NCBI GenBank assembly: GCA_027924645.1
Contig: BSBN01000334.1
Span: forward strand, 5,704,001-5,768,000
Length of the DNA stretch: 64,000 nt
Direction: 5' to 3'
From: Cunninghamia lanceolata
Taxonomy: Eukaryota; Streptophyta; Pinopsida; Cupressales; Cupressaceae
Shown piece by piece: positions 33,079-44,045 of the stretch. Made by a program: the position numbers and the translations under genes. Within the stretch, counting starts at the first letter, position 1; every line of letters starts with the position of its first letter. Under the pieces are notes generated by a model. The model ran no database searches and was not told the origin of the DNA. It saw only the letters and a program-made list of their open reading frames with translations.

Positions 33079-34189
33079 TTTCAAGACTCAGAGGAAACAT
33101 GGCAGATAAGCGATGGAGTGTTCCTATTTCTAGGCTGAACACCATTTTAGGCACATTACAGACACACACCGACGATTGCACTTCACCACAACAATTGCCA
33201 AAGACATGCTTAAGGGTTGAGTTAGTCACATAACTGCTCCCCGCCTCCCGATGAGGACTTTTTAAAAATGACAGGATGCACACTCTCCACAAGAGATACA
33301 CCACCCCTACCTCCATAGAGGGCTTAAGATGACTGATTGATTGATTGATTGCTTGCAAAGAAACTCAAAGTGCAGAAGGGATTCATGTCCACTAGTCTTT
33401 AGACTGCACCTGAGGACAAGCACATTGCTAAGATCTACAACAAACAGCTTACCTTATATATGCCCCCACCTTAAGGTGGGTGATATCATGCATTGATATC
33501 AAGCACGTTAAGGTAGGAAGAAAACACACAAGGGAACACAGACTTTCACAAAGCCTATGCCCCCTGGAGGTGACATGTAATTTACGATCACCAAATCTTC
33601 CCACAAACACATCCCTGTAAGAAACATGTTAGTGTCTACATAATCATGGTAATGCATATTAAATCTAAGGCATGCAAGATTCAAGATAGACAAAGTGCAC
33701 GGAGCAGCAATATTGGTTTTATTTGTAATTGAGATAGAACACCATCAAAATCACTACGTAGAAAGCATGAGTGCTTCTACTAGCCAAGTGTCGGATAATT
33801 TATTACAACCCCATCATCATATTAGGAGCCAAGTCCAATTTTTGATTTCTCACTAAAGGGATCCTAGGTCCACATTAGTATAAATATTTTTCATCATCTT
33901 CTCACTAGATAGAAACACTAGAGGAAGGGAAACAATAAATAAGAGAGGAGAAACAAGTGTCTTAGGGACAGTCACATAGAAGGGTGCCCCCAAGTCACCA
34001 ACCGTAATGCTATGTCCGTAAGACACAACACACAACAATGAAATAAGAGAGAGAGGTAATATATAAGAATGATGATACAAATAGAAGGTCACAACAGAGG
34101 AAGTCTCTTGGTATCCCAGACCTTACAAGAGAATCAAGGGTCATCCCAGGAGGCCTAAAGAACACATAACACATCGCGGGGGAAGCACA
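33079..34189 (-). other. Gypsy C internal region, no domain recognised
   Basis: Minus-sense sequence downstream of the basic frame of gypsy C. Short open frames at 33020-33358 and 33853-34092 have no recognisable motif. The second is hydrophobic, but I see no reason to call it a gene. A GATT run lies at 33332-33350. Confidence 0.4.
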
Positions 34190-34541
34190 TCACGAGAGAG
34201 ATGAAGGGTTAGAAATACTTACCTGTAGGGACTTCATGCTAGGTCTCGTCATTAAGTAAATCATCATCATCCTCCCACTACCTAATGTTAGAGGAAAGTG
34301 GGACATAAGGTACGATAGCCCAAGGTTGTAAATTGTTAGGATCATCTTTGTTTGGTTTAATATTTGGATCAATGTTTTCTTGTTGAGATACAAGGTTTAT
34401 GGCATATGCTTGTCTTCTTCTTCTTCTTTCTATTGCTTTTCTATTTCTTTTTCTCTTACCACTTATCTCTTGTAAGATAGGGCTTTGTTCTTTCATGGAT
34501 TTTTTCATTTTAGAATAGGAAGCACCAGGATCAAATCTCAT
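34190..34541 (-). pseudogene. Gypsy C basic reading frame, unknown function
   Basis: The frame begins MRFDPGASYSKMKKS and contains an arginine/lysine-rich run (GKRKRNRKAIERRRRRQ), then acidic and asparagine-rich sequence. A neighbouring frame continues it to 34190. I do not recognise a family. It follows the retropepsin-like remnant in the minus sense, so it belongs to the element polyprotein. The basic run could bind nucleic acid or act as a nuclear signal. Confidence 0.4.
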
Positions 34542-34559
34542 TTGTCTAGATGGAATATT

Positions 34560-35297
34560 TTGTTGTTAATAATAACCTCCCAGTCCTTGTAAGGATGGCA
34601 GGGGTGGAACCTTAGCATAGGGACCATGTCCTTTTGGTCTATGGTTCTCTTCAGATGTGGGTTTCTCGTCTTTTACTACTTCTTACATAGAGGGACCAGC
34701 CATTAGATGTAATAGTTTTGCTTTGTAATTTCTATAGCTCAAGAAGTTCAAGTTTGTTCGTGGCACCATTTTTTTTCAATTTTTTTCCCAAAAGTAATCC
34801 AATGTGCAATGTTTTCTTGCAACCAAAGGTTTATACTTATTGCAAGGGATAGTAATCACATGTCCCTCCAAAAGGAAATTTTAGACAATTATGAATTGTT
34901 AGCTTTCATCTCCTTTAACTAGGGGTGTCCCAATTTGATACGAAAGAGGTCAGAAATAGGGACAACATCAAACCATTGTTCTTCATGTTTCTTGAATACT
35001 ATTACCAACAATGATATATTCCCAAAGGTATTTATAAAGGTCTGAAGGGTCATAAGATCCTTGCATTAATTGATGTGTAAAGAGGAACTCTTCTGTGGTG
35101 ACATTAGTCTTGCAATTAGGATCAATAAGGGTTCCATTTATGAGGTTTCCCATTATTTTCATAGTGATGTAAAGAGGTCCTTCAGTGTCTTTGATTGTTC
35201 TATCATGAGGTGTAAACACAATTTCAGGTTCAGGGACCTTTCTTTTCCTGTAAGGCCTAGAAGGGAACCAATTGTTGTTGTTTTGATTAGAGGCCAT
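34560..35297 (-). pseudogene. Gypsy C retropepsin-like remnant
   Basis: The open part (34983-35297) reads MASNQNNNNWFPSRPYRKRK, then GPLYITMKIMGNLINGTLID followed by PNCKTNVTTEEFL. This resembles the plant gypsy protease stretch before and through the catalytic D-[ST]-G, here D-P-N. Past the stop, broken frames give GHVITIPCNKYKP and GPYAKVPPLPSLQGL. The altered catalytic triplet means no activity. The assignment rests on a short pattern. Confidence 0.45.
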
Positions 35298-36473
35298 GTT
35301 TATATGCTCAAATCAATGCAAAATCATATTTTTAAAATCTTTTCAAAATTTATGCAAAAGACAAGTGCAAAGTTATATGCAAAAATGGCCTAAGATGCTT
35401 GATTTTTTTTACTTTTTCAATGCAAATATATGAAAGAAAAGGTGTTGTAAGGATTTTGATTAGAGGCAGCACATAAAAACAATAATATTTATCACAACAC
35501 ACTCTTGATACAAATCTAAGATGATGACTAGTCAAAACCTAGTGAAAATGCCCTAAAATATGCAAATTTTCACCTTTTTTCAATCCCAAGACCTAATGAA
35601 AGAGGTGTTGTAGGGAATTTAATGACCTGCAGAAAATAATAACAATAATGGCAGTCACCTAGAAGGATAAAATCTGTTACAACATGGTTAGGGTGCAAAC
35701 TAGGCCAAACCCTAGGGCAAAAATATCAAAAATGTGTAATTTTTTCACCAAATTTTCAATACAAGAGGCCAATAGAAAGGTGTTGAAAATAAATTTAGGA
35801 GGGGAAGTAGATAATACCTCATATATCAGACAATTAGTGCAAAAATACTCTTCACAACATGCCTATGGTGCAAAATTAGAGAGTTGATAAGGCCAAATTT
35901 AGTGAAAATCAAGGTTTTTCAAGTCCTAGGTTTGAGATCTTGATGCAAAATGCTATATGAATGTCTTGTAATCTATTTTATTATAAAAATTAAGGCCACT
36001 CAGATCTGAAAATGATTTCCACACCTTACCATGCAAAATGCAAGTGCAAATCTAAGGAAAAATCAATGAAAATGCTAGTTTTTGTTGAAATTTTGTATGC
36101 AAAAATGCAAATTTTTGAAATCTAAATGCAAATTTGTACTAAAATGCAACACTATAGACAAATGCAAATTTTAATGAGTGTATTATATTGGTATAAAAAT
36201 CTAAAACAATATTTTACCTACAAACCCTAGATTTTGGAATTACTAGGTTATATGCAAAATTCACAATTTTCAACAAAACCCTAGCAATTTTATGATGAAA
36301 ATGCAATGTAAGATATTGAATCATAGAAGCCCTAGAATACAAGTTTTTTCCAAATTTTCCAAATTTTCAATTTTTTTGTAAGTTTTTCAATGCAGTAAGA
36401 TGAATGATACTATGAATGAATGAAATAAAAAAAATCTGAAGAAAAACACTTAGAAAGATGTACACAATTCCAA
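35298..36473 (-). other. Gypsy C 5' leader
   Basis: AT-rich leader between the primer site and the first reading frame. ATGCAAAATGCAAATTTT-like words and CCCTAG/CCCTAAA phrases recur. No gene supported. Confidence 0.5.
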
Positions 36474-36489
36474 CAACATGGGTTCACCA
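36474..36489 (-). promoter_or_regulatory. Gypsy C candidate primer-binding site
   Basis: Minus sense TGGTGAACCCATGTTG, 3 bp after the 5' LTR end. It has the TGG start expected for pairing with a tRNA CCA end. Isotype not assigned. Confidence 0.5.
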
Positions 36490-36492
36490 AAA

Positions 36493-37730
36493 TGTAATAG
36501 GTAAAATTTAGATAGTTGAATCTTTGGTAGTTTTGTGTATGTATCCTCCTTTCACCAATTACATTCAAGGACCTAGGACCATGTGGCCATGTACTATTAG
36601 ACCCTAGATCACTATGAGATGTAGGGAAGCTTGGACTTTATGATTTGATTGCCAATTATCTTCTCTTATGCTGAATTCTACATCAAAACCCTAATTATGT
36701 AAATACAATAGCAAACAAATGAATATTAGAAAATGCTGCTACAAAAAGATGTAAAATAACAAAAAAATATGCACCTATTTTTGGGATTTGAAAGTAGAAA
36801 AGTTGGGGATTAATGAGTGGGCACCCAATTCTAAGGCCCTACTTTTTGTCAGGATCTACAAACTTTTCCTGTTGTACCAAAGGTTTTCCCATCATGGAAC
36901 TTTGAGGACTAATGAGTGGGTACCCTAGTCCAGGGAGCTATTTTCTTCTCTAATCTGTAATTCTGACACTCTGAGATACCCTCCTTCAACTTCAATTTTC
37001 TTGTACCCTTGACCTATAACCTACAGTCATTAAAACTTTGGGAGGGGGTTGTGGTGTTTTGAGGCTTGCCTCATTCAAGCCCTGGAGAGAAATTCAAGTC
37101 TTTTGAACACCATTGTCAGATAGAGGATGTGTACTAGAGGCAAAAACCAAATGATAAGTTCTCAAAAACACAAATGATGTCACCTTGTAGTGAAGATCTC
37201 ATTGGAGGAAGAAGCTCTTCATGCCATGAGGAGATGATTGCTCAAATCTGCAAATACAAACATATAGACAACACAAATCTATTCTTGGTACACAATGAAT
37301 GCCTTGAATCACCTTCACATAAAATTAAGAATCTAGATTGCTAGCTAGTAATCATCTAGTTGAAATCTAGTTTACAAATAAATGTCTAAACATGCTTTAA
37401 TATGCAACTACAAACACTCCCTCCAAGAATTTCATAATTCAAACTTACCGTGTCGGCATAGGACCCAAATAATGGTCATAAGCTGACACTTAAAATTTGG
37501 GACTAACCCAAAATAGGGCAGGAATAGGGTGCGGGCACCCAAGTCCTCCCCCCTATTTTGGTTAGGGTTAGGTTCAAGGGATCCCCCTAGGTCCCATTTG
37601 TCATGAAACTTAGGGCTCATCTCATCAAGATGTCAAAATATGATGTGATATGTCCTAAATGAAGATAAAAGACCTAGGAGCTAAACCTTATGAGGGAAAA
37701 GCCCGCAAGGGGACATTTTCTAATGTTACA
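36493..37730 (-). repeat. Gypsy C 5' LTR
   Basis: 1238 bp, plus-strand start TGTAATAGG and end AATGTTACA, paired with 20952-22186. It is somewhat more diverged from its partner than the gypsy D pair is, as nesting order predicts. Confidence 0.9.
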
Positions 37731-37735
37731 CTTGG
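37731..37735. repeat. Gypsy C target-site duplication CTTGG, right
   Basis: Matches 20947-20951 exactly. Beyond it, copia B Gag resumes. Confidence 0.9.
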
Positions 37736-38063
37736 AAAACTTATAGCCTTTCAGATGAGATAATTCTGTGATGCCCTTCTAAAAGTTGAATTAGTCGTTA
37801 AAGCCTGTACTTATGAAAAGACTTCAAGAGCTAAGAAATATAAAGTGGATGACGACTTTGATGAAATTGAAGCTAACTTTGTTGACAGGATGCAAAGAGG
37901 TTCTGGTAAGTTCAAAGGTAAATTACCCTTCAAATGTTTCTCTGGTGGTAAAGTATGTCATTATGCTTCCAGATGTCCTAAAAGAATTGAAAGAAATATA
38001 AAAGCAAACCTAGAGTTCCAAAGAAATGCTACTATGTTAGAGATTTTGATGATGAAGGGGTGA
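37736..38063 (+). pseudogene. Copia B Gag, C-terminal part with zinc knuckle
   Basis: Continues Gag past the gypsy C insertion: IAFQMR, then KKYKVDDDFDEIEANF and the knuckle CFSGGKVCHYASRC. In the family this is CX2CX4HX4C. Here the second cysteine is glycine and a glycine is cysteine, so metal binding is spoiled. A stop and a frame change separate it from the protease region. Confidence 0.85.
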
Positions 38064-38560
38064 CTGATGATGAATCCGATGATGCAAATACCAGTGCAAA
38101 TGAATTCTTGTTTACTTCTATCAAAGAAAATCATGTGTCTACTAATTCTGTTAATTGTGTGAAGGATGAAAAACTAATGGAAGAAAGTGCTTTGGTTGTT
38201 CAGGTTGTGAAGGATAATGATGAATGTATTATTCCTAGTGGGTGATCACATCACATGACTGGTGACAAAAGTAAGTTTGTAAGTTCAGAAAAGTATGATG
38301 GAGGACTGGTTAGGTTTGGAGATAATGCAGCTGGCAAGATTTGTGGAAAAAGATATATTTCATTTGATGGAAAGCATAATACTGAAAATGTTCTATATGT
38401 GAAAGGGTTGAAGTATAATCTTTTAAGTGTTGATTAGATGTGTAACAAAGGATATAATCTAATATTCAAATATAATGGGTGCAAGATCATGGAAAGCTCC
38501 AGAACTGTGATAGCTACCAGTAAGAAGACAAAAGGTAACATCTATCAATTAAAAGTAACT
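38060..38560 (+). pseudogene. Copia B protease, broken
   Basis: Retropepsin region around 38222-38440: PSG, TGA, SHHMTGDKSKF, then ENVLYVKGLKYNLLSV. In copia the catalytic block is DSG[CA]S.HMTG. Here the aspartate is replaced and a TGA stands at the Cys position, so it is inactive. A TAG at the end of LLSVD takes the place of an expected CAG before MCNKGYNL. Confidence 0.85.
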
Positions 38561-38569
38561 AATGATTAT

Positions 38570-39200
38570 TGTTTATTATCTCATGCAGATGAAAGTTGGT
38601 TGTGGCATAGAAGGATGTGTCATATGAACTTTGATAATCTAGTAAAGATAAGTTCAGATCAGATTGTGATAGATTTACCAAAACATGTGAAACCCTCAAA
38701 CATAATTTGTAAGGAATGTCAGGTGGGAAAGTAGACAAGAACAAGTTTTAAAAGCAACAAACAATTCTCTGCCAGATTATTGGATCTAGTGCATAAAGAT
38801 CTTTGTCGTCCTACAAGAGTGAGAAGTCAGCAAGGTGACATGTATTTCATGCTTCTTATTGATGATTATTCTAGAATGACTTGGGTTACTTTTCTAAGAG
38901 ACAAATCAAAATCCCTAAAGAAGTTCAAATCTTCCAAGGGAATGGTTGAAAATGAAATAGACTTGAAGATCAAATGCTTGAGGTCAGATAGAGGAGGTGA
39001 ATTCACATCAAATGAAGTCAACATGTTTTTTGATGAGCATGGTATAAAGAGACAACTATCTGCACCTAGGACTCCTTAGCAAAATAGAGTTGTGGAAAGA
39101 AAAAATAAGACAGTTCAAGAGGCTACAAGGACAATGATAAAGGAAGCAGATCTACTGGAAGTGTTTTGGAAAGAGGCCATTCATACTACTGTCTAGATCT
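38570..39200 (+). pseudogene. Copia B GAG-pre-integrase and integrase core
   Basis: ESWLWHRRMCHMNFDNL and IICKECQVGK supply the HHCC zinc region. The core reads LVHKDLCRPTRV, YFMLLIDDYSRMTWV, LRSDRGGEFTS and VVERKNK, keeping the D, D and E landmarks. TAGs replace Gln after CQVGK and after APRTP. The enzyme inserts element DNA into chromosomes. Confidence 0.9.
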
Positions 39201-39214
39201 AAAAAAGAGTTCAA

Positions 39215-39722
39215 GTGAAAGATAATAGTACTCAAACTCTATATGAATTATGGTATGAAAAAATTTCTATAGTAAAATACTTCAAAGTCTTTGGAAACAA
39301 ATGTTATATTGGGAGAGATGAAGATCTAGGAAAGTTTGATGCAAGATGTGATGAAGGAATTTTCCTTGGATACTCTACCAAGAGTAATTCTTACTGGTGT
39401 TACAACAAAAAAATCAAAAAGATTATTGAGAGTGCAAATGTGAAGGTGGATGAAGGCAAGGAAATACCCAAGTTGTTATGAACCAGATGAACCTTTGACT
39501 ATAGCAAACCAAGAGAGAGAGGAAGAAGATGATAGTCAGGATGAAGAAGAGGCTTCGAAAAGTATTGTTGAAACTCCCAAGTATGTAAAGATCAACCATT
39601 CTGAAGATCAGATTATAGGTGACAAGGACAAATGTGTGCTAACAAGAAGAAGAGCTATAGAGGAACAAGTAAATTACTATTTGCTTTCAAACTTTGAACC
39701 AAAAACTGTGAATGAAGCTTGA
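39215..39722 (+). pseudogene. Copia B integrase C-terminal region and linker to RT
   Basis: TLYELWYEKISIVKYFKVFG, IFLGYSTKSNSYWCYNKK and an acidic linker with EREEEDDSQDEEE match the copia segment between integrase and RT. A frame change occurs near 39470. Confidence 0.85.
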
Positions 39723-40262
39723 AATGATGAAAATTGGGTGAAGGCAATGGAGGAAGAACTACTGCAGATTGAGAAAAATAAAAGTTGGTAACTAGTTCCT
39801 AGACCTGCTAACAAAAATGTTATTGGAACTAAATGGGTCTTTAGGAACAAACTGGATGAAAATGGAGAAGTTGTAAGGAACAAAGCAAGACTTATATGAA
39901 AAGGATATTCTCAAATTGAAGGAATAGATTTTGAAAAAACTTTTGCTCCTATAGCCTAGATTGAAGCAATCAGAATGTTCTTGGCATTTGCAGTCCATAA
40001 AGATTTCAAAGTGTATTAGATGGATGTAAAATCTGTATTCCTGAATGGTGAGTTGGAAGATGAATTCTACATTGAGCAAATGGAAGGATTCAAATTATTA
40101 GACCAAGGAGATGTTGTGTGCAGATTGAAGAAAGCCTTGTATGGACTCAAGCAAGCCCCTAGAATATGGTATGCAAGGTTGAATAAGCACTTATTATAGT
40201 TAGGATTCAATAAAGTTACTACTTATAGTAATCTATATTACAAGATTAATGAAGATCAAATA
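39723..40262 (+). pseudogene. Copia B reverse transcriptase, N-terminal half, with many stops
   Basis: [71 protein letters not shown] and [16 protein letters not shown] are classic copia RVT_2 blocks. Stops fall after KSW, LI, APIA, KVY and HLL. The last two are TAG at positions that are normally Gln. Confidence 0.9.
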
Positions 40263-40865
40263 TTGATTGTTGAAGTCTTTGTTGATGACATTATCTTTGG
40301 AGGAAATGAAGGTATGTGCATTAGCTTTGCCAGTGAAATGAAAAGTGAATTTGAAATGTCCATGTTTGGTGAAATGAATTTCTTTTTGGGTCTACAAATT
40401 AATCAATTAGATAAAGGAATCTTCATATCTCAGTCTAAGTATGTGAAAGAGTTGTTGAAGAAGTTTGGGATGGAAGACTCTAAACTGGTGTGTACTCCCA
40501 TGGTGACAGGTTGCAAGTTGAGAAAAATTGATGAATCACCTAAGGATGATCAGAAGAAATACAAATCCATGATTAGAGGATTGCTTTATCTAACTCAAAC
40601 TAGACTAGATATTATTCATGCAGTCTATCATGTTGCAAGATTTCAAGATGATCCAAGGGACTCACATGTTATTGCAGTTAAGAGAATCTTGAGATATTTG
40701 AAAGGTATTCTGGATTATGGCTTATGGTATCCAAAGGACAATGATTTCACTCTCAGTGCTTATACAAATGCAGATTGGGCTAGAGATATTGATGATAGAA
40801 AGATTACAATTGGAGGTGCCTTCTTCTTAGGTAGCAAACTAGATTCATGGCTGAGAAATAAATAA
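40263..40865 (+). pseudogene. Copia B reverse transcriptase catalytic part and start of RNase H
   Basis: Open for 200 codons. VEVFVDDIIFGGNE holds the copia VDD catalytic pair, followed by FEMSMFGEMNFFLGLQI, KKFGMEDSKLVCTPM, LLYLTQTRLDIIHAV and the RNase H start TNADWARDIDDRK. A TAA ends the frame at SWLRNK, where a Gln codon (KQ) is usual. Confidence 0.9.
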
Positions 40866-41231
40866 GACTCAATTTGTTTGTCAACTATAGAATCATAATT
40901 TATTGCAGCAACATGATGTTGCACTCAAGTGCTATGGATGAAATAGACATTGAAGGACATCAAAGTTGTGTATGAAGATCCAATAGCAATCTTTTGTGAA
41001 AATACAAGTGCTATAAACATTTCAAAGAATCCATTGTTGCATTCAAGAACAAAGAACATATCAATAAGGTATCACTTTTTGAGAGAGAAGGTGACAGAGA
41101 ATGAAGTAAAGTTGGAATATGTGTCCACAAAGGATCAAATTGCAGACATCTTCACCAAGCCTCTACCTAAAGATACCTTTGAGTATCTTAGAGAAAAGTT
41201 AGGGGTCATTTCCCCTCCTACCTTGAACTAA
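40866..41231 (+). pseudogene. Copia B RNase H, C-terminal part
   Basis: DSICLST and the CCTQVLWMK block, then the open stretch 40950-41231 with IFCENTSAINISKNPLLHSR, IRYHFLREKV and DQIADIFTKPLP, the usual end of copia pol. Stops lie in the STIES and IAAT blocks. Confidence 0.9.
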
Positions 41232-41450
41232 GATGCATAGGAATGCATCAATCCAGTTGAGGTCAAACTATTATTCATTGATCTGGATTGATGTTCTAAG
41301 AGCTACTTCTTAGGGGGAGTAGCTGATTGATGTCAAAAGAGTTTGGTACAGAAGTTCAACTTGATCAGAGAAGTAGTGTGTAAGTATGTGCCCTTTGCCA
41401 TTGATGTCAAATGAGGAGAGAAATCATGTGAAAAACTCAAGGGAAGAAAG

Positions 41451-41530
41451 AATGCAGATGTGTAAATAGAAAGAGGGAGAACCTTGTCTTAATGCAGATG
41501 TGTAAAGAGAAAGGGGGAGAATCCTATCTT
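41451..41530. repeat. 40-bp tandem duplication before copia B polypurine tract
   Basis: AATGCAGATGTGTAAA starts the unit at 41451 and 41491. Each copy contains GAAAG.GGGAGAA, a purine run similar to the polypurine tract. Confidence 0.85.
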
Positions 41531-41577
41531 GATGGTGGTCTTTTTAGTTTTTGACATCATATGTTGCCATCGATGAC

Positions 41578-41589
41578 AAAGGGGGAGAT
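41578..41589 (+). promoter_or_regulatory. Copia B polypurine tract
   Basis: AAAGGGGGAGAT directly before the 3' LTR start TGCTGCAAG. Confidence 0.9.
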
Positions 41590-43086
41590 TGCTGCAAGTA
41601 TGTGCCTAATCGATGTTGTCATTGATGTCAACATATCTCTGTTGTCATTGGTGTCAACTATATCCATATCTTGTTACTTTCTTATGCTTTGAATACACTC
41701 ATGTAATTGACTCTAATGTTGAGGATATTGAGATAATTAGTCCTCCGGTAGAAACAGTGAGGTGTAGTGGAAACAATGTGTTGAATATAGAAGAACAGTC
41801 TATAAGATTGCTCCACATTTCATATAGGATGAATATCTTTACCTATGGATTGGAAGTTATATAGAAGCATGTCTAAAGATGCTATATTCTAAGTTTCAGC
41901 CTCTGATATGAATATTTGAGGAAGTTTTGTTCACCAGAGTAAAACCTACTTTTTCTATTCATTCACTTGTGTTTGGGAGAATGTATTTTTCTCCGCATTG
42001 AAGTATTTTTATTTGTGGTTTTAGAGGGAAGTCTGGGATGATGATAATTGCCTACAACTCTAATGGTTTGTGATTTTATGGTTTGCAAGCTATCTTTCTT
42101 TTATGATAGTTGAAGACAATGAAGTTCATGTGCTCTGATGTGAAGAATCTCATGGATAAATTGGCTAGAGTTTGTGCGGTTGCTCCTGGTGATTACAACA
42201 TGCTTGTGCAGGCCTCCTGATCATGTTCCTACCTTTGTGTTTGTCCACAAGGAGTATTTTGGATTGAAATTATAGATTGTTCCCAGATAGTGTAGCATGT
42301 AACCAATCTTAGTCAACTTGGTTAATTCCAGTGATTGCAAAGATCTCTTGAAGATTACAGAAGCCTGTTGTGGCATGGAAGATTGTGTTTGAGTCCTTGC
42401 TAAGGCATGATGTGATCCACTCATAATTTTATGTCTTCTCCGTAGCATAATTTGTATTAGATCCAAACCTATTTTGATGTAACGTATGTTTGTCAACCTT
42501 GGAGTTTGCTCCAATGGCTAATGATTGTGATGTTGACCTTGATGATTATTCCAAGGTTGATGTAATGTATAAATATTTGTAATTGAGTCATGAAAATGTG
42601 TCCAAGTGCTGAAGATGTGAAGATAATCTAGAAGTAAAGTAAAGTAAAGGGCAGAGGTGTTTTTGCTTCAATGGAACTGAACCTTGGCATGGAATAGATG
42701 ATGTTATCTCAGTTCAACCCTTTGGCAGTGAGAATTCTTCTTACAGTGAGCATTCTGAATAGTGAGCCCTGTAGGCAGTGAGCCTCCTTTTACAGTGAGT
42801 AATTTGGGAAGTGAGCCCTATAGGAAGTTAGCCTCTAATTTTTAGTATTGATATAACATGTATATTTCTGTGGGCTAACACCCATCGTGGTTTTTCCATG
42901 TTAGGGTTTTCCATGTAAAAAATCTGGTGTCTTATTTGTTGATTGTGCTTTTGTGTTATACTTCTCATTCTATGCTTTTATGGTTATGGCTGAATATAAG
43001 TGATTGAAAAGTCAAGAATTGAAATTGGTTAAAAGTTTTAGGACAACTGATTCACCCCCCTCTCATTTGTCCAGTGTAGTTCAACA
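41590..43086 (+). repeat. Copia B 3' LTR
   Basis: 1497 bp, paired with 18886-20336, ending GTTCAACA. It has extra AGTGAGC copies (about 42722-42840) compared with the 5' LTR. Confidence 0.9.
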
Positions 43087-43091
43087 AAAAC
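43087..43091. repeat. Copia B target-site duplication AAAAC, right
   Basis: Same five bases as 18881-18885. Confidence 0.75.
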
Positions 43092-43992
43092 GTATTACAA
43101 TTATGGCAATATCCATTAAATAGTTGCGCATTATTCTTGTTATACCTTGGTATTTTTCCTTTTAAATAATTTTCTGTGTCCTATCCTATTGCATGCAAAA
43201 CATCTAATAGAATTCTGACTTACTTTACTTCAGCATTCAGTATCTCTGTGACCAACTTTATTGCATGTAAAGCATTGACTAGAGAAAGATGGAACATTTT
43301 GATTCCTTCTACTTCTACATTCTATTGCTTTGTGTCCATACTTATTGTAAGAATGACAAAAACCATTCAAATATGGTTACCTTTGAGCATTTGGTTGTCT
43401 GAATGGATGTCTTTTGGCCTTATTCCTTTGATTCTGAATCTTTTCATTACTGTTCTTCTTGTTTTCATCTTTTGATGTCTAACCTAATTTTGAACTTTTA
43501 CATTTTCAAATCCTAAGCCTTCTTTTTCATTGGGATTTTTCTGAATTTCAATCAATTCATCAACCCTTTTAGTGCTCATCTTGAATTTTTCTTCACGAAT
43601 CCTTACCTTCTCTAGATTTGATTTCAGTGGCACAACTTCTTTTCAAGCCTTGTATATTCTTAAGACTTGCTTTTCACAACTGCATTAAGATATTCCTCAA
43701 TTCTATTCTTTTCTTTAACTTGCACCTTTAGACTACTGATGGTTCCATTTGCTTGCTCCATTTGTTCATAGACATCCTTATGCTTGTCTCTGATCTTCTT
43801 GACTTGTTCTTTCAAATTCCTAACATTTTCTTTCAAATCTCTATTTTCTCCTTTAGTTATTTCAAGGTCTTCAAGAGAAACATTAAGTTCTCCTATTTGA
43901 TCAGACATACGATCTTCTTCAATGAGATTAATAGTCGGAATCTCTTCCAGAGGAATAGGTAACCTTCTAGCAGCCATGTGTTCAATCTCCAA
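43092..43992 (-). pseudogene. Copia A Gag: coiled coil plus tandem zinc knuckles
   Basis: The open N-terminal piece (43660-43992) is a heptad-like, charged coiled coil (ENRDLKENVRNLKEQVKKI). Frames further down give several CCHC-type units: CHSYNKYGHKAIEC (first motif degraded), CFTCNKVGHRDTEC (about 43231-43273), CFACNRIGHR (about 43175-43210, frameshifted) and CHNCNTF at the copia B insertion point, completed on the other side at 18880. Four knuckles in a row are more than the single one usual in copia Gag. The N-terminal UBN2 domain of ordinary copia Gag is not visible. Confidence 0.65.
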
Positions 43993-44031
43993 GATCTTCC
44001 TTGAGCAGTTAAGCTTCTTCCAAAGAACCTA

Positions 44032-44043
44032 GCTCATATACCA
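44032..44043 (-). promoter_or_regulatory. Copia A primer-binding site (tRNA-iMet-like)
   Basis: Minus sense TGGTATATGAGC against the family site TGGTATCAGAGC, two changes, 2 bp from the 5' LTR. Confidence 0.75.
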
Positions 44044-44045
44044 AT

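Larger units (their letters stand above)
20952..37730 (-). mobile_element. Gypsy C: short nonautonomous gypsy-like LTR element, split by gypsy D
   Basis: LTRs of 1235 and 1238 bp with TGTAA/TTACA ends and a CTTGG duplication. In minus sense the polypurine tract AAAGTGGGGGCTAAA abuts the left LTR and a TGG-starting primer site abuts the right LTR, so the element is on the minus strand. Excluding gypsy D, its internal region is about 3.8 kb. It holds a retropepsin-like remnant and a basic frame but no RT or integrase. Confidence 0.85.
18886..43086 (+). mobile_element. Copia B: autonomous-type Ty1/copia element, decayed and split
   Basis: Plus-strand order is 5' LTR, tRNA-iMet primer site, Gag, protease, GAG-pre-integrase, integrase, RT, RNase H, polypurine tract and 3' LTR. 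Gag is split by gypsy C (20952-37730). Without that insertion the internal region is about 4.5 kb, a normal copia length. Every domain is present but broken by stops, many of them TAG at expected Gln codons. Its LTR begins like that of copia A (TGTTGCAAG-type), so A and B look like related families. Confidence 0.9.

Noticed and set aside
33853..34092. Short hydrophobic minus frame as a membrane protein
   Set aside because: Too short, no supporting context, lies in decayed internal sequence of gypsy C.
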